The notes: generated by a model not told the origin, from the sequence alone. 59,147 nucleotides of DNA from Streptomyces sp. ISL-94 (GCF_018614075.1 NZ_JAGGOZ010000060.1:1-59147); one strand, 5' to 3'. Shown: positions 1 through 8,503, numbered from the stretch's first letter. Program-made: numbers and translations.

Positions 1-254
1 CGGTCGGTCAAGGGTGGCCGAAGGCCATCGCGAAGCGACGCGACCGAAGGGAGCGCCCTTGAGGGACCGGCCCGAACCGGAGAGACGATGAGACTGACGG
101 GAAACCCCCAAACCCTCACTGATTCCGACCCACTCGGGTCCCGAACCCCGAAACCCCCGCCCCAGGTTCGGGTACCGGCTGGCGCCGTGCCCCCGCCCAC
201 CGCGGGCCCCCCGCCTCCGCCGTCGCCTCGCCGGGACCCGGTCAGGCAAGCGAC
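1..254. other. Intergenic region with stacked small hairpins
   Basis: No convincing gene. The first 65 bases fold well: TCAAGGG at 8-14 can pair with CCCTTGA at 56-62, and between them lie two small stem-loops closed by GAA (GGCC-GAA-GGCC at about 17-27 and TCGC-GAA-GCGA at about 29-39). This looks like the 3' end or terminator of a gene lying to the left of the window. The remaining bases up to the promoter at 255 are GC-rich and show no clear signal. Confidence 0.4.
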
Positions 255-283
255 TTGAACATGTTCAAACGAAGCCCTACAGT
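255..283 (+). promoter_or_regulatory. Promoter of the membrane/DCC/TetR operon, with operator 1
   Basis: A -35 hexamer TTGAAC (255-260) and a -10 hexamer TACAGT (278-283) are separated by exactly 17 bp. The -35 is the left half of a perfect 14-bp palindrome, TTGAACATGTTCAA (255-268). A repressor bound there would block the -35. The predicted start of transcription is near 290. Confidence 0.7.
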
Positions 284-299
284 CAGTGCTGTCAGGCAA

Positions 300-313
300 T
301 TGAACACGTTCAA
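300..313. promoter_or_regulatory. Operator 2 (TTGAAC-N2-GTTCAA palindrome)
   Basis: TTGAACACGTTCAA is a second perfect palindrome of the same class as the one at 255-268. It lies just downstream of the predicted transcription start and just upstream of the ribosome binding site. Both copies are preceded by GTCAGGCAA (241-249 and 291-299), so the unit looks duplicated. The likely ligand is the TetR protein encoded third in the operon (inference). Confidence 0.6.
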
Positions 314-327
314 GGGGGCTGAGGGCA

Positions 328-732
328 ATGGACCTCACCGTGGTCGCGTACGTCATCTACCTGTTCATCAGCATCGGGCTCACCGTCTGGGTCGCCCGTA
401 CGCTCAGCCGTAACGGCCGCGTCTTCATCGGTGACGTCCTCCAGGGGAACGAGAAGCTCGCGGACGCCGTCAACCAGCTCCTCGTCGTCGGGTTCTACCT
501 CGTGAACATCGGCTTCGTGACCCTCTACCTGCGGTCGGGCGAGGAGATCGTCCAGGCCCGCGACCTCTTCGAGGCGCTCTCGGTCAAGCTCGGCGTCGTC
601 CTGCTGGTACTCGGCGTCATGCACCTCGGGAACGTGTGGGTCCTCAACAAGATGCGCCGCCGGGGGATCATGGAGCGGCAGCAGACCCCGCCCGTCGCCC
701 CGCAGGGGTGGACCGCTCCGGCCGGGGCCTGA
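328..732 (+). CDS. Small integral membrane protein, first gene of TetR-controlled operon
   Basis: A 134-residue hydrophobic protein with three clear membrane stretches: about 5-25, 52-72 and 92-112. The tail is short and Pro-rich. ATG 328 is supported by the purine-rich GGGGGCTGAGGG just upstream. It lies 3 bp before the DCC-family gene and is followed by a TetR gene, so the three appear to be one operon. Two palindromic operators lie in its leader. Similar unnamed membrane proteins are common next to TetR genes in Streptomyces. I cannot assign a transport or enzymatic role. Confidence 0.85.
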   Translation: MDLTVVAYVIYLFISIGLTVWVARTLSRNGRVFIGDVLQGNEKLADAVNQLLVVGFYLVNIGFVTLYLRSGEEIVQARDLFEALSVKLGVVLLVLGVMHLGNVWVLNKMRRRGIMERQQTPPVAPQGWTAPAGA

Positions 733-735
733 GCG

Positions 736-1161
736 GTGGCGGCCACGCGAGCCGTCCGGCGGCTGACCGTGCTGTACGACGCGAACTGCCCGCTCTGCGT
801 GCATATCCGGCACTGGCTGCTCGCGCAGCGCTGGCTGGTGCCGCTCCGGCTCATCCCCGCCGCCTCCTACGAGGCGCGGCGGCAGTACCCGCAGCTCGAC
901 CACGCGGCGACGCTCCGGGAGATCACCGTCATCGGGGACTCGGGGCAGGTGTGGACCGGGACCGACGCGTTCATCGTGTGCCTGTGGGCGCTGGTCGAGC
1001 ACCGGCCGAAGGCCAACTGGCTGGCCACCGCGGCCGGTCGGCCCTTCGCCCGGGCGGCCATGTACACCGCCTCGAAATGGCGGGAGGCCGTACGGACCGA
1101 GGGCCGGCCTGAGGGGCTTGAGGTACCGGCCTGTGACGACCAGTGCCCCGTACCCCGTTAG
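736..1161 (+). CDS. DUF393 / DCC-family thiol-disulfide oxidoreductase-like protein
   Basis: A 141-residue protein beginning with GTG 3 bp after the preceding stop. Near residues 13-20 it has the family signature YDANCPLC, the D-x-x-C-P-x-C motif of the DCC (DUF393) family, which has a thioredoxin-like redox fold. The sequence after it (IRHWLLAQRW) also fits the family. It ends 12 bp before the TetR start, so all three genes are probably cotranscribed. The pairing with a membrane protein suggests redox work at the membrane, but the substrate is unknown. Confidence 0.8.
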   Translation: MAATRAVRRLTVLYDANCPLCVHIRHWLLAQRWLVPLRLIPAASYEARRQYPQLDHAATLREITVIGDSGQVWTGTDAFIVCLWALVEHRPKANWLATAAGRPFARAAMYTASKWREAVRTEGRPEGLEVPACDDQCPVPR

Positions 1162-1172
1162 GCTCGTACACC

Positions 1173-1928
1173 GTGACTGATCAGAAGGCTCCCAAGAGCG
1201 AGCAGACCCGCACGCTCATCCTCGAAACCGCGCTCCGGCTCTTCCAGGAGCGCGGCTTCGACAAGACGACGATGCGGGGTATCGCCAAGGAGGCCGGTGT
1301 CTCGGTCGGCAACGCCTACTACTACTTCGAGTCGAAGGAACACCTCGTCCAGGGGTTCTACGACCGGATCGGCGCCGCGCACCAGGCGGCGGTCCGGCCC
1401 ATCCTGGACAGCGAGACCGATCTGCAGAAGCGGCTCGCGGGCGTGCTGACGAGCTGGATGGACATCGCGGCCCCGTACCACGAGTTCGCCTCCCAGTTCT
1501 TCAAGAACGCGGCGGACCCCGAGAGTCCCCTCAGCCCCTTCTCCCCGGAGTCGGAGCCGGCGCGCCAGGCGGCCATCAACATCCACCGCGAGGTGCTGGC
1601 GGGGGCGAAGACGAAGGTGCCGGCGGAGCTGGCCGACATCCTGCCGGAGCTGATGTGGCTCTCCCAGATGGGGCTGGTCCTGTACTGGGTCTTCGACCGC
1701 TCGCCGAACAGCGAGAAGACGCGGCGGCTCGCGGAGCGCGGCGCGCAGCTGACGACGCGCGGCATCGTCCTGGCCCGGTTCCGGGTGCTGCGGCCGCTGG
1801 TGCGCGAGGTGCACGAGCTGTTCGCGGACTTCCTGCCCGGTATGGCGCAGACGGCCACGGCGGGGGCCCGGGGCAAGCGGGCCTCGGACCCGGACCCGGA
1901 CCCGGACCGGGATCCGGACCCCGCCTAG
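1173..1928 (+). CDS. TetR/AcrR-family transcriptional regulator
   Basis: A 251-residue TetR repressor. The N-terminal helix-turn-helix spans roughly residues 10-60 and carries the typical TMRGIAKEAGVSVGNAYYYF signature; the C-terminal ligand-binding domain is alpha-helical. I chose GTG 1173 (VTDQKAPKSEQTR) over GTG 1143, because the upstream start would overlap the preceding gene and adds a non-conserved extension. The tail is a DP-dipeptide run encoded by a GGACCC-like tandem repeat (about 1888-1922). It probably represses its own operon through the two TTGAAC-N2-GTTCAA palindromes. It converges on the metallophosphoesterase with a gap of only 21 bp. Confidence 0.9.
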   Translation: MTDQKAPKSEQTRTLILETALRLFQERGFDKTTMRGIAKEAGVSVGNAYYYFESKEHLVQGFYDRIGAAHQAAVRPILDSETDLQKRLAGVLTSWMDIAAPYHEFASQFFKNAADPESPLSPFSPESEPARQAAINIHREVLAGAKTKVPAELADILPELMWLSQMGLVLYWVFDRSPNSEKTRRLAERGAQLTTRGIVLARFRVLRPLVREVHELFADFLPGMAQTATAGARGKRASDPDPDPDRDPDPA

Positions 1929-1949
1929 GAGCGCCGTCCTCGCGGGCCG

Positions 1950-3239
1950 TCAGGCCTGGGGCGAGGCGAGTTCGACCACGGTGATGTCGGAGGGCGCGCC
2001 CACGCGGACCGGGGGTCCCCAGGCGCCCGCTCCGCGGGACACGTAGAGCTGGGTGTCTCCGTAGCGCTCCAGCCCGGCGACGGTGGGGTTGGCGAGCTCG
2101 GCGAGGTAGTTGCCGGGCCAGAGCTGGCCGCCGTGGGTGTGTCCGGAGAGCTGGAGGTCGACGCCGTGCCGGACGGCGTCGTGGATGACGACCGGCTGGT
2201 GGGCGAGGAGTACGGCGGCCCGGGCCCGGTCGCGGTCCCCGAGGGCGGCCTGGAAGTCGGGGCCGTGGCCCTCGCTCTCCCCCGCGATGTCGTTCACGCC
2301 GGCGAGGTCGAAGTACGGGAGCGCGCGGCGGGCGTTCTCCAGGGGGATCAGGCCGAGTTCGCGGACGTGGTCGACCCACTGCTGGGCGCCGGAGAAGTAC
2401 TCGTGGTTTCCGGTGACGAAGTACGAGCCGTGGCGGGCGCTGAGCCGGCGCAGCGGCTCGGCGGCCGGGCCGAGGTCGTGGACGTTGCCGTCGACCAGGT
2501 CGCCGACGATGGCGATGAGGTCGGGCTGGGTGCGGTTGACGGTGTCGACGATGCGCTGGGTGTGGGCGCGGCCGAGGACGGGGCCGAGGTGGATGTCGCT
2601 GACGACGGCGATCCGCAGTCCGTGGGCCGCGCGGGGCAGTTTGGCGAGCGGTACGTGGACGCGGCGGACGCTCGGGCCGCGCAGGACTCCGTAGGCCCCG
2701 CCCGCGACGGTCCCGACGGCCACGGCGGCGGCCGTCCCGCCGACGGTGCGCGCGACGAACCGGCGCCGGGTCAGGCCGGGCGCCTCCCCGGCCCCGCCGG
2801 GGGCTGCCGGAGCGCTGGGGGCCGGGGCGGAGACGGGGGCGGAGCCGGCGCTGGAGGCGGTCTGCATCAGCACCGCCGACGTGCGGGGCGCGGGGTCCCG
2901 CTCCTCTCCCGAGGGGTCCCGGTGGGCCAGACGGCGGAGCAACAGCGCGCGGATCGGCTCAGCGACCAGCATCGTCAGAGTCAGGTACAGGAGTACCGCG
3001 AGCCAGAGGAACCCCGGCCAGGACACCACCTGCTGCACCAGGAAGGGGGCGCCCGCCCGGCCCGCGGTCAGTGCGGCCACGGAGAGGAGGGGCAGCGCGA
3101 TGATCGAGGCCGTGCCGATGCGGCGGGGCAGGCCGCGGGGGGCCGTGGTGTCACGGACCAGGCGGATCCAGAGCCAGCGGTGGACCAGTACGAGGAGGGC
3201 GAGCGCGAGCGCGATCAGCGCGAAGAGCGCGATCTTCAT
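1950..3239 (-). CDS. Membrane-anchored calcineurin-like metallophosphoesterase
   Basis: A 429-residue protein. Three or four N-terminal membrane segments fill about the first 100 residues, followed by a Pro/Ala linker, an RRRF sequence with a hydrophobic stretch, and then the metallophosphoesterase domain. The metal-binding motifs are all present: SDIHLG, GDLVDG, GNHEY, LLAHQP and SGHTHGGQ. Two metal ions and hydrolysis of phosphoesters are expected of the family; the YkuE/YaeI-type relatives suggest lipid or nucleotide substrates, which I cannot decide. The ATG overlaps the stop of the upstream membrane gene (3236-3239), implying translational coupling. Confidence 0.88.
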   Translation of the reverse strand: MKIALFALIALALALLVLVHRWLWIRLVRDTTAPRGLPRRIGTASIIALPLLSVAALTAGRAGAPFLVQQVVSWPGFLWLAVLLYLTLTMLVAEPIRALLLRRLAHRDPSGEERDPAPRTSAVLMQTASSAGSAPVSAPAPSAPAAPGGAGEAPGLTRRRFVARTVGGTAAAVAVGTVAGGAYGVLRGPSVRRVHVPLAKLPRAAHGLRIAVVSDIHLGPVLGRAHTQRIVDTVNRTQPDLIAIVGDLVDGNVHDLGPAAEPLRRLSARHGSYFVTGNHEYFSGAQQWVDHVRELGLIPLENARRALPYFDLAGVNDIAGESEGHGPDFQAALGDRDRARAAVLLAHQPVVIHDAVRHGVDLQLSGHTHGGQLWPGNYLAELANPTVAGLERYGDTQLYVSRGAGAWGPPVRVGAPSDITVVELASPQA

Positions 3240-3616
3240 GCCCCGCTCCCCGCGCCGGAGCCGGAACCGGAGCCGCCGCCCGAGCCCGAGCCCGTATTCG
3301 GGTCCGAGCCGCTGTCCGGGCCCACAGCCGTACCCGTACCCGTACCCGTACCCGTACTCCCACCCGAGCCCGCACGTGACGCGCGCCGCAGGGCCCGGAC
3401 CCCGCGCAACCCGATCACGCCGACGGCCGTCCCCAGGAGAAAGGACGTCACCGCGAGTGTCAGGTGCACCCAGAAGTAGGACGTGGGGTCGCCCGCCGCA
3501 TCGAATGCCAGGCCGCTGCCGTTCTTCCACAGGTTCCGGACGAAAGACACCCAGATGAACCAGCTCCACACTCCGAAGGCGAGCAGGAACCAGGAGGCGG
3601 CACGGCTGAGTTTCAT
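3236..3616 (-). CDS. Two-segment membrane protein coupled to metallophosphoesterase
   Basis: A 126-residue protein with two membrane helices (about 5-25 and 45-70), then a basic stretch, then a low-complexity Gly/Ser/Thr tail from about residue 85. Its stop overlaps the start of the metallophosphoesterase gene by 4 bp (ATGA), so the two are translated together. The tail is encoded by short repeats such as ACCCGT and GAGCCGGA, which suggests replication slippage and a flexible tail of little conserved function. The family is uncharacterised; it resembles small membrane proteins found at this position in other Streptomyces. Confidence 0.8.
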   Translation of the reverse strand: MKLSRAASWFLLAFGVWSWFIWVSFVRNLWKNGSGLAFDAAGDPTSYFWVHLTLAVTSFLLGTAVGVIGLRGVRALRRASRAGSGGSTGTGTGTGTAVGPDSGSDPNTGSGSGGGSGSGSGAGSGA

Positions 3617-3737
3617 GCCCCCAGTATCGGATTCTTCCCCAGGACGGACGCGCCGGGGTGGGCTGTCCCGGCAGTGGTTCTACCGAATGGGCCGGTCCCG
3701 GACCGCATACAGCCCATCGGGATGTACTTTCACCTGC

Positions 3738-5003
3738 GTGTCTGCCAAGAAGACCGCGCTGACGGTCCTTTCCGCCGCGCTGCTGGTCCCCGCCATGCTC
3801 GTGACCCCCGCGCACGCCGCGCCGACCGCGCCGGTCCCGCCGGCCGACGGAAAGGGGCAGCCGGGCAAAGCCCCGGCGGCGGCGCCCGCGCCGCCCGCCT
3901 CGATGTCCACGGTCGGCGGTTCGCTCCTCGGCCAGCCGGGCACCCAGGTCAACCTGCTGCCCGGCGCGCCCGCCCTGCCCGCGAACCTCACCGGGCGGTC
4001 GTGGATCGTGGCGGACGCCGAGTCCGGGGAGGTGCTGGCGGCGCACAACGCGCACTGGCGGCTGCCCCCGGCCTCGACCATGAAGATGCTCTTCGCGGAC
4101 ACCGTGCTGCCGGGCCTGCCCAAGGACCAGGTGCACAAGGTCACCGAGCAGGACATGGACGGTGTCGGCCCGGGCAGCAGCCTCGTCGGGGTCAAGGAGG
4201 ACCTGGAGTACACCGTCCACGACCTGTGGCTCGGGGTGTTCCTGCGGTCGGGCAACGACGCGGTGCACGTGCTGTCGGCCATGAACGGCGGCATCGACAA
4301 GACCGTCAAGGACATGCAGGCGCACGCGGAGGAGCTGCAGGCCCTGGACACCCACGTGATGTCCCCCGACGGGTACGACGCCCCGGAGCAGGTGTCGAGC
4401 GCGTACGACCTCACGCTGATCGCCCGCTCCGGGCTGCAGAAGAAGGACTTCCGGGAGTACTGCGGCACGGCCGAGGCGAAGTTCCCGGGCAGGCAGGAGG
4501 ACGGGAAGCCGCGGGAGTATTTCGAGATCCAGAACACCAACCGGCTGATGACGGGCGCGGGCGGCATCTCCCCGTACAAGGGCATCGCCGGGGTGAAGAA
4601 CGGCAACACGACGATGGCGGGCTCCACCTTCACCGGCGCGGCGCAGCAGGGTGCCAGGAAGCTGCTCGTCACGGTGATGAACCCGGGCGCGGGCGGCATC
4701 AACTCGGTGTACGAGGAGACCGCCGCGCTCTTCGACTGGGGCTTCGCGGCGGTCGGGAAGGTCAAGCCGGTGGGTGAGCTGGTGCCGCCGAAGAGCGCGG
4801 ACGCCACCCCGTTCGGCTCCCCCGCCCAGTCCCACGAGAACAAGCCGTCGGTGGCCGCCGCGGACGCCGGCGGGATCGGCACCGCACTCGGTGTCGCGGG
4901 CGGCGCGCTGGGGATCCTGGCGGTCGGCGCCTTCGTGGTCGACCGGCGCTGGCCGCGCGGCCGCCGCAACCGGGCCCGGGACCGGGACGAGGAGCTCGTC
5001 TGA
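3738..5003 (+). CDS. D-alanyl-D-alanine carboxypeptidase (penicillin-binding protein, S11 type)
   Basis: A 421-residue exported serine peptidase that trims the terminal D-Ala of peptidoglycan pentapeptides. A Sec signal peptide occupies residues 1-30 (ends AHA), followed by a Pro/Ala linker and the catalytic domain. Active-site motifs: S113-T-M-K116 (SxxK), S171-G-N173 (SxN) and K287-N-G289 where most relatives have K-T-G. A membrane anchor (about 380-400) and an Arg-rich cytoplasmic end close the protein. GTG 3738 places the signal peptide at the start; the upstream ATG 3687 would add 17 residues before it. There is no strong ribosome binding site. Confidence 0.88.
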   Translation: MSAKKTALTVLSAALLVPAMLVTPAHAAPTAPVPPADGKGQPGKAPAAAPAPPASMSTVGGSLLGQPGTQVNLLPGAPALPANLTGRSWIVADAESGEVLAAHNAHWRLPPASTMKMLFADTVLPGLPKDQVHKVTEQDMDGVGPGSSLVGVKEDLEYTVHDLWLGVFLRSGNDAVHVLSAMNGGIDKTVKDMQAHAEELQALDTHVMSPDGYDAPEQVSSAYDLTLIARSGLQKKDFREYCGTAEAKFPGRQEDGKPREYFEIQNTNRLMTGAGGISPYKGIAGVKNGNTTMAGSTFTGAAQQGARKLLVTVMNPGAGGINSVYEETAALFDWGFAAVGKVKPVGELVPPKSADATPFGSPAQSHENKPSVAAADAGGIGTALGVAGGALGILAVGAFVVDRRWPRGRRNRARDRDEELV

Positions 5004-5035
5004 GCGGGCCCGGGAACGCGGAGAACCCCGCACGG

Positions 5036-5106
5036 GGCGGGGGTCTCCGGGCGGTCGGTCTCGGGGCGGTCGGTCTCCGGGCGGGGGTCTCCGAGCGGTC
5101 GGTCTC
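5036..5106. repeat. Short tandem repeat between convergent genes
   Basis: About five copies of a 14-15 bp unit. The best copies, GCGGTCGGTCTC, start at 5051, 5066 and 5095; degenerate units with GGGGGTCTCC lie between and before them. The repeat fills most of the gap between the carboxypeptidase stop and the YihY stop. It has no coding sense and no classical terminator. Confidence 0.7.
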
Positions 5107-5143
5107 GATCCCGTTGCATCGTGCGCGGAACCTCGCGGACGGC

Positions 5144-6046
5144 CTACGCAGCGGCGGGCGCCTGAGCCTTTGACTCACTCGAACGAGAACCGTCGTCATC
5201 GTCGCCCGTGGCCGTCCAGGCGGCGACGAACAGCAGCAGCTTCGCCGTGAAGTTGATCCAGAGCAGCAGGGCGATCGGCGTGCCGAAGGCCCCGTACATG
5301 CTCTTCGCGGCGACCTCCCGCATGTAGCCGCTGAGCAGCAGCTTCAGCAGCTCGAAGCCGACGGCGCCGATGAGGGCCGCTTCGAGCAGGCGGCGGCGCG
5401 GCGGTTCGACGCCGGGCAGCAGGGTCAGTGCGTAGAGCAGCATCAGGAAAGCGGCCAGGACGCCCACGGCGAAGGCCGCGGCTCGCAGCAGTCCGCCGCC
5501 CGCGCCGTGTGGCGGGATGCCCAGCCATTCGGCGGTCTTGCCGACCGCGCTGGCGCCGAAGATCGAGGCCGCGGCGGAGGCCAGGCCCACCCCGCCGAGG
5601 CCGAGGAGGACGAGCCCGTCCTTGCCCTTGCGGACGAAGGGGTTCCCTTCGTCCTCGTCGTCCTTCTCCCACACCGCGCGCAGGCAGTCCCGCATCGAGC
5701 CCACCCAGCCGATGCCGGTGAAGAGGAGGATCGCGCCGGCGACGAGCCCGACCGTGCCCGCGTTCGCGACGAGCCCGTCGATGTCGAGCTGGTCCGAGAT
5801 GCCGGGGACCTGTTCGGCGAGGTTCCTCTCCAGCCGGTCCAGCTGCTCCCCGCTGAGCAGCGCCGCGCCCACGGCGGCGGCGACGGTGATCAGGGGGAAG
5901 AGGGCGAGGAAGCTGATGAAGGTGATCGCGGCGGCGAGCCGGCTCCAGTGGACGCGGTCGAGGCGCTGGTACGAACGCCAGGCGTGCGTCTGCATCAGAC
6001 GGGCCGCGAGCGGGCCGATCACCGGAAGTTTCGTCAGCCAGTCCAT
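5144..6046 (-). CDS. YihY/BrkB-family inner membrane protein
   Basis: A 300-residue polytopic protein with six predicted membrane segments, matching the YihY family (once called ribonuclease BN by mistake). The family core is visible: AAAITFISFLALFPLI near residue 35 and the GILLYALTLLPG-like and YGAFGTPIALLLW stretches nearer the C-terminus. The end is acidic and Ser/Ala-rich. ATG 6046 has GGTGAC 3-8 bases upstream. The family's function is not firmly known. The gene is last in a leftward series after trpS and the RNA ligase gene, but a 178-bp gap precedes it. Confidence 0.85.
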   Translation of the reverse strand: MDWLTKLPVIGPLAARLMQTHAWRSYQRLDRVHWSRLAAAITFISFLALFPLITVAAAVGAALLSGEQLDRLERNLAEQVPGISDQLDIDGLVANAGTVGLVAGAILLFTGIGWVGSMRDCLRAVWEKDDEDEGNPFVRKGKDGLVLLGLGGVGLASAAASIFGASAVGKTAEWLGIPPHGAGGGLLRAAAFAVGVLAAFLMLLYALTLLPGVEPPRRRLLEAALIGAVGFELLKLLLSGYMREVAAKSMYGAFGTPIALLLWINFTAKLLLFVAAWTATGDDDDGSRSSESKAQAPAAA

Positions 6047-6224
6047 GAAGTCACCGTAAATGAGAGGCCGGAAATAGCCTGGATTGTCGCTTTCGGAGAC
6101 TACGGTCGTCGATTGTGACTTTTCGCGAAGGGCGCCCGATGGGGTGCCCGTTCCACATCCTGGTCCTGCGCAGGCTCCGATTCCGCACGCACCGGGCCCT
6201 GCGTCCGGCCCTGCGTCCGCTCCG

Positions 6225-6821
6225 TCAGGAGGGGCGTACGGCCGCTTCTGCCGCGGCGTCGGTGAGCGAGCCGGGCTGGGCGGGGACGCCGGTGGTACCG
6301 GCCCCGAACGGGTACTCGCGCAGCTTGCGCCAGACCCCGTCCGAGCCCTGCTCGTAGAGCGCGAAGCCGTCGCAGACCCAGTCGGCGGCGTATTCGGCGA
6401 GGGTCGAGAACGCCAGGTCCATCGCTTCCTCGGAGATCCCGTGGGCGACGGTGACGTGCGGGTGGTACGGGAAGGCCAGCTCGCGCTTGAGCGGCCCGTC
6501 GGGGGCGCGGAGCTCGGACTGGAGCCGGGTGCAGCCGGCGGCGCCCTCGACGACCTGGACGAAGACGACCGGCGAGAGGGGGCGGAAGGTTCCCGTCCCG
6601 GCCAGCCGCATCCCGAAGGAGCGGAAGGCCGCGGCGACCTCGGCCAGGTGGGCCCTGATCGCCGGGAGCCGGTCCGCCTCGGCCTCGGTGGGCGGGACGA
6701 GGGTGACATGCGTGGGGATGCCGTGCGCGGCGGCGTCCCCGAAGCCGGCACGCAGCTGCTGGAGCTGGCTGCCGTACGGCTCCGGGACCGCGATCGAAAC
6801 GCCGAGCGTTACGGTCCCCAC
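6225..6821 (-). CDS. 2'-5' RNA ligase family (2H phosphoesterase)
   Basis: A 198-residue protein with both catalytic HxT motifs of the 2H phosphoesterase superfamily: H38-V-T40 (in THVTLVPP) and H122-V-T124 (in YHPHVTVAHG). Members act on 2',5'- or 2',3'-cyclic phosphodiesters in RNA or nucleotides; the actual substrate here is unknown. It starts 80 bp after trpS on the same strand, and this pairing with an aminoacyl-tRNA synthetase suggests, without proving, a role in RNA processing. A less conserved Ala-rich tail follows residue 170. Confidence 0.85.
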   Translation of the reverse strand: MGTVTLGVSIAVPEPYGSQLQQLRAGFGDAAAHGIPTHVTLVPPTEAEADRLPAIRAHLAEVAAAFRSFGMRLAGTGTFRPLSPVVFVQVVEGAAGCTRLQSELRAPDGPLKRELAFPYHPHVTVAHGISEEAMDLAFSTLAEYAADWVCDGFALYEQGSDGVWRKLREYPFGAGTTGVPAQPGSLTDAAAEAAVRPS

Positions 6822-6901
6822 GTATCTCTCCTCCGCTTGTGTCTGTGGTGTCGCCCCAGTGTGGGGCCGACACCCCCCGTCTCGCCAGAGCCCTCGGTCC
6901 G

Positions 6902-7915
6902 TCAGTGCTTGGCGGGCAGGAAACCGAGGTGGTCGTACGCCTGTGCCAGGGTCTCGGCGGCGACCGCGCGGGCCTTCTCCGCGCCCTTGGCCAGGATGGA
7001 GTCCAGCGTCTCGGGGTCGTCCAGGTATTCCTGGGTGCGCTGCTTGAACGGTGTGACGAAATCGACCATCACGCCGGCCAGGTCGGTCTTGAGCGCGCCG
7101 TAGCCCTTGCCCTCGTACTTCGCCTCCAGCGCGGGGACGGTCTCGCCCGTGAGGGTGGAGTAGATCGTGAGCAGATTGCTGACGCCGGGCTTCTTCTCGG
7201 TGTCGAAGCGGATCTCGGCCTCGGTGTCGGTGACCGCGCTCTTGATCTTCTTCTCGGTGACCTTGGGCTCGTCGAGGAGGTTGATCAGGCCCTTGGGGGA
7301 CGACGCGGACTTCGACATCTTGATCGCCGGGTCCTGGAGGTCGTAGATCTTCGCGACCTCCTTGACGATGTGCGCGGCGGGGAGCGTGAAGGTCTGGCCG
7401 AAGCGCTGGTTGAAGCGCTCGGCCAGGTCGCGGGTCAGCTCGATGTGCTGGCGCTGGTCCTCGCCGACGGGGACGGCGTTCGCCTGGTAGAGCAGGATGT
7501 CGGCGACCTGGAGGATCGGGTACGTGAAGAGCCCGACGGTGGCGTTGTTGGCCCCCTGCTTGGCGGACTTGTCCTTGAACTGCGTCATCCGGCTGGCCTC
7601 GCCGAAGCCGGTGATGCAGTTCATGACCCAGCCGAGCTGCGCGTGCTCGGGCACGTGGCTCTGGATGAAGAGCGTGCAGCGCTCGGGGTCCAGGCCGGCG
7701 GCGAGCAGCTGCGCGGCGGAGAGGCGGGTGTTCGCGCGGAGATCCTTCGGATCCTGCGGCATGGTGATCGCGTGCAGGTCGACCACCATGTAGAAGGCGT
7801 CGTGCGTCTCCTGCAGGGCGACGTACTGGCGAATGGCTCCGAGGTAGTTCCCGAGGTGGAACGAACCGGAGGTGGGCTGGATGCCGGAGAGCGCGCGAGG
7901 ACGATCAGAAGCCAT
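6902..7915 (-). CDS. trpS: Tryptophanyl-tRNA synthetase
   Basis: A 337-residue class I synthetase that charges tRNA-Trp in the cytoplasm. The HIGH-like sequence H20-L-G-N (in GSFHLGNYLG) and K199-M-S-K-S203 bind ATP. Length and sequence match the standard bacterial enzyme. Streptomyces often carry two tryptophanyl-tRNA synthetases, one linked to indolmycin resistance; by its neighbours (glyA, mdh, folD) this looks like the housekeeping copy. The upstream region shows no visible tryptophan leader peptide. Confidence 0.95.
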   Translation of the reverse strand: MASDRPRALSGIQPTSGSFHLGNYLGAIRQYVALQETHDAFYMVVDLHAITMPQDPKDLRANTRLSAAQLLAAGLDPERCTLFIQSHVPEHAQLGWVMNCITGFGEASRMTQFKDKSAKQGANNATVGLFTYPILQVADILLYQANAVPVGEDQRQHIELTRDLAERFNQRFGQTFTLPAAHIVKEVAKIYDLQDPAIKMSKSASSPKGLINLLDEPKVTEKKIKSAVTDTEAEIRFDTEKKPGVSNLLTIYSTLTGETVPALEAKYEGKGYGALKTDLAGVMVDFVTPFKQRTQEYLDDPETLDSILAKGAEKARAVAAETLAQAYDHLGFLPAKH

Positions 7916-8183
7916 GGCTTCATTCTCTCAGGTGCGGGGGCTGGCTCCGGCCCTTGCTGGCCGGAACCTTCCGGGTCGGCGGGGGTGCCGAGGCCGGGAT
8001 CACATCCCCCGCCCCGCCGCAGCGGGCACCGCGCCCACGTACCGGGCAGTAGCGGCGCGGCCGGATCTCACCCCGGCCGAGCGACCGCTTTCCACCCGTC
8101 CTCTGTGGGCGCGACACCACTACCGGGGGCGCCGCCCCAGACCCCCCAGCCCACCGGACTCAGCTTCTGCGCGAGGCGCACCT
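7916..8183. other. Intergenic region upstream of trpS, no gene seen
   Basis: GC-rich sequence between the trpS start and the repeat block behind glyA. It should contain the trpS promoter, but I could not pick a convincing -35/-10 pair. The open frames crossing it are low-complexity shadows. Confidence 0.4.
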
Positions 8184-8476
8184 CCAGGCCTCCGCCGGCC
8201 ACATCCAGCCCTGCCGGTACCTCCAGCCCCGCCGGCGTTTGAGGCTCGGGGCCTGGGGCAGCGCCCCAGCAGCGGCGCCGCACCCGCAAGGCCCGGGGGA
8301 CGCCCCCAGCCCCGCCGGTACCTCCAGCCCCGCCGGCGTTTGAGGCTCGGGGCCTGGGGCAGCGCCCCAACAACGGCGCCGCACCCGCAAGGCCCGGGGA
8401 CACCACCAGCCCTGCCGGTACCTCCAGCCCCGCCGGCGTTTGAGGCTCGGGGCCGGGGCGGCGCCCCCGTGGCGGG
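8184..8476. repeat. GC-rich hairpin repeat array (locus A of five)
   Basis: Roughly three copies of a ~100-bp unit lie downstream of glyA. The core GCCGGCGTTTGAGG begins at 8231, 8332 and 8432. Each unit holds a hairpin formed by CCCCGC and GCGGGG-like arms, and a second formed by GGGGC and GCCCC. An extra flank (CCGGCCACATCCAGCC) also occurs at locus B near 13990. The likely role is transcript termination or 3'-end protection for glyA. Confidence 0.8.
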
Positions 8477-8503
8477 GCCGGGCCTGGCGGGGCGCCCAGG
8501 CGG

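Noticed and set aside
1950..5033. A 1,027-residue leftward frame spanning three genes
   Set aside because: Only its last 429 residues are a real protein (metallophosphoesterase); the remainder is antisense to the carboxypeptidase gene.
5144..6751. A longer YihY protein fused to the RNA ligase region
   Set aside because: The extra part is an out-of-frame shadow of the ligase; the real start with a ribosome binding site is ATG 6046.
7916..8503. Long open frames rich in Pro, Arg and Gly
   Set aside because: They are shadows of tandem GC-rich repeats; no ribosome binding site and no family similarity.
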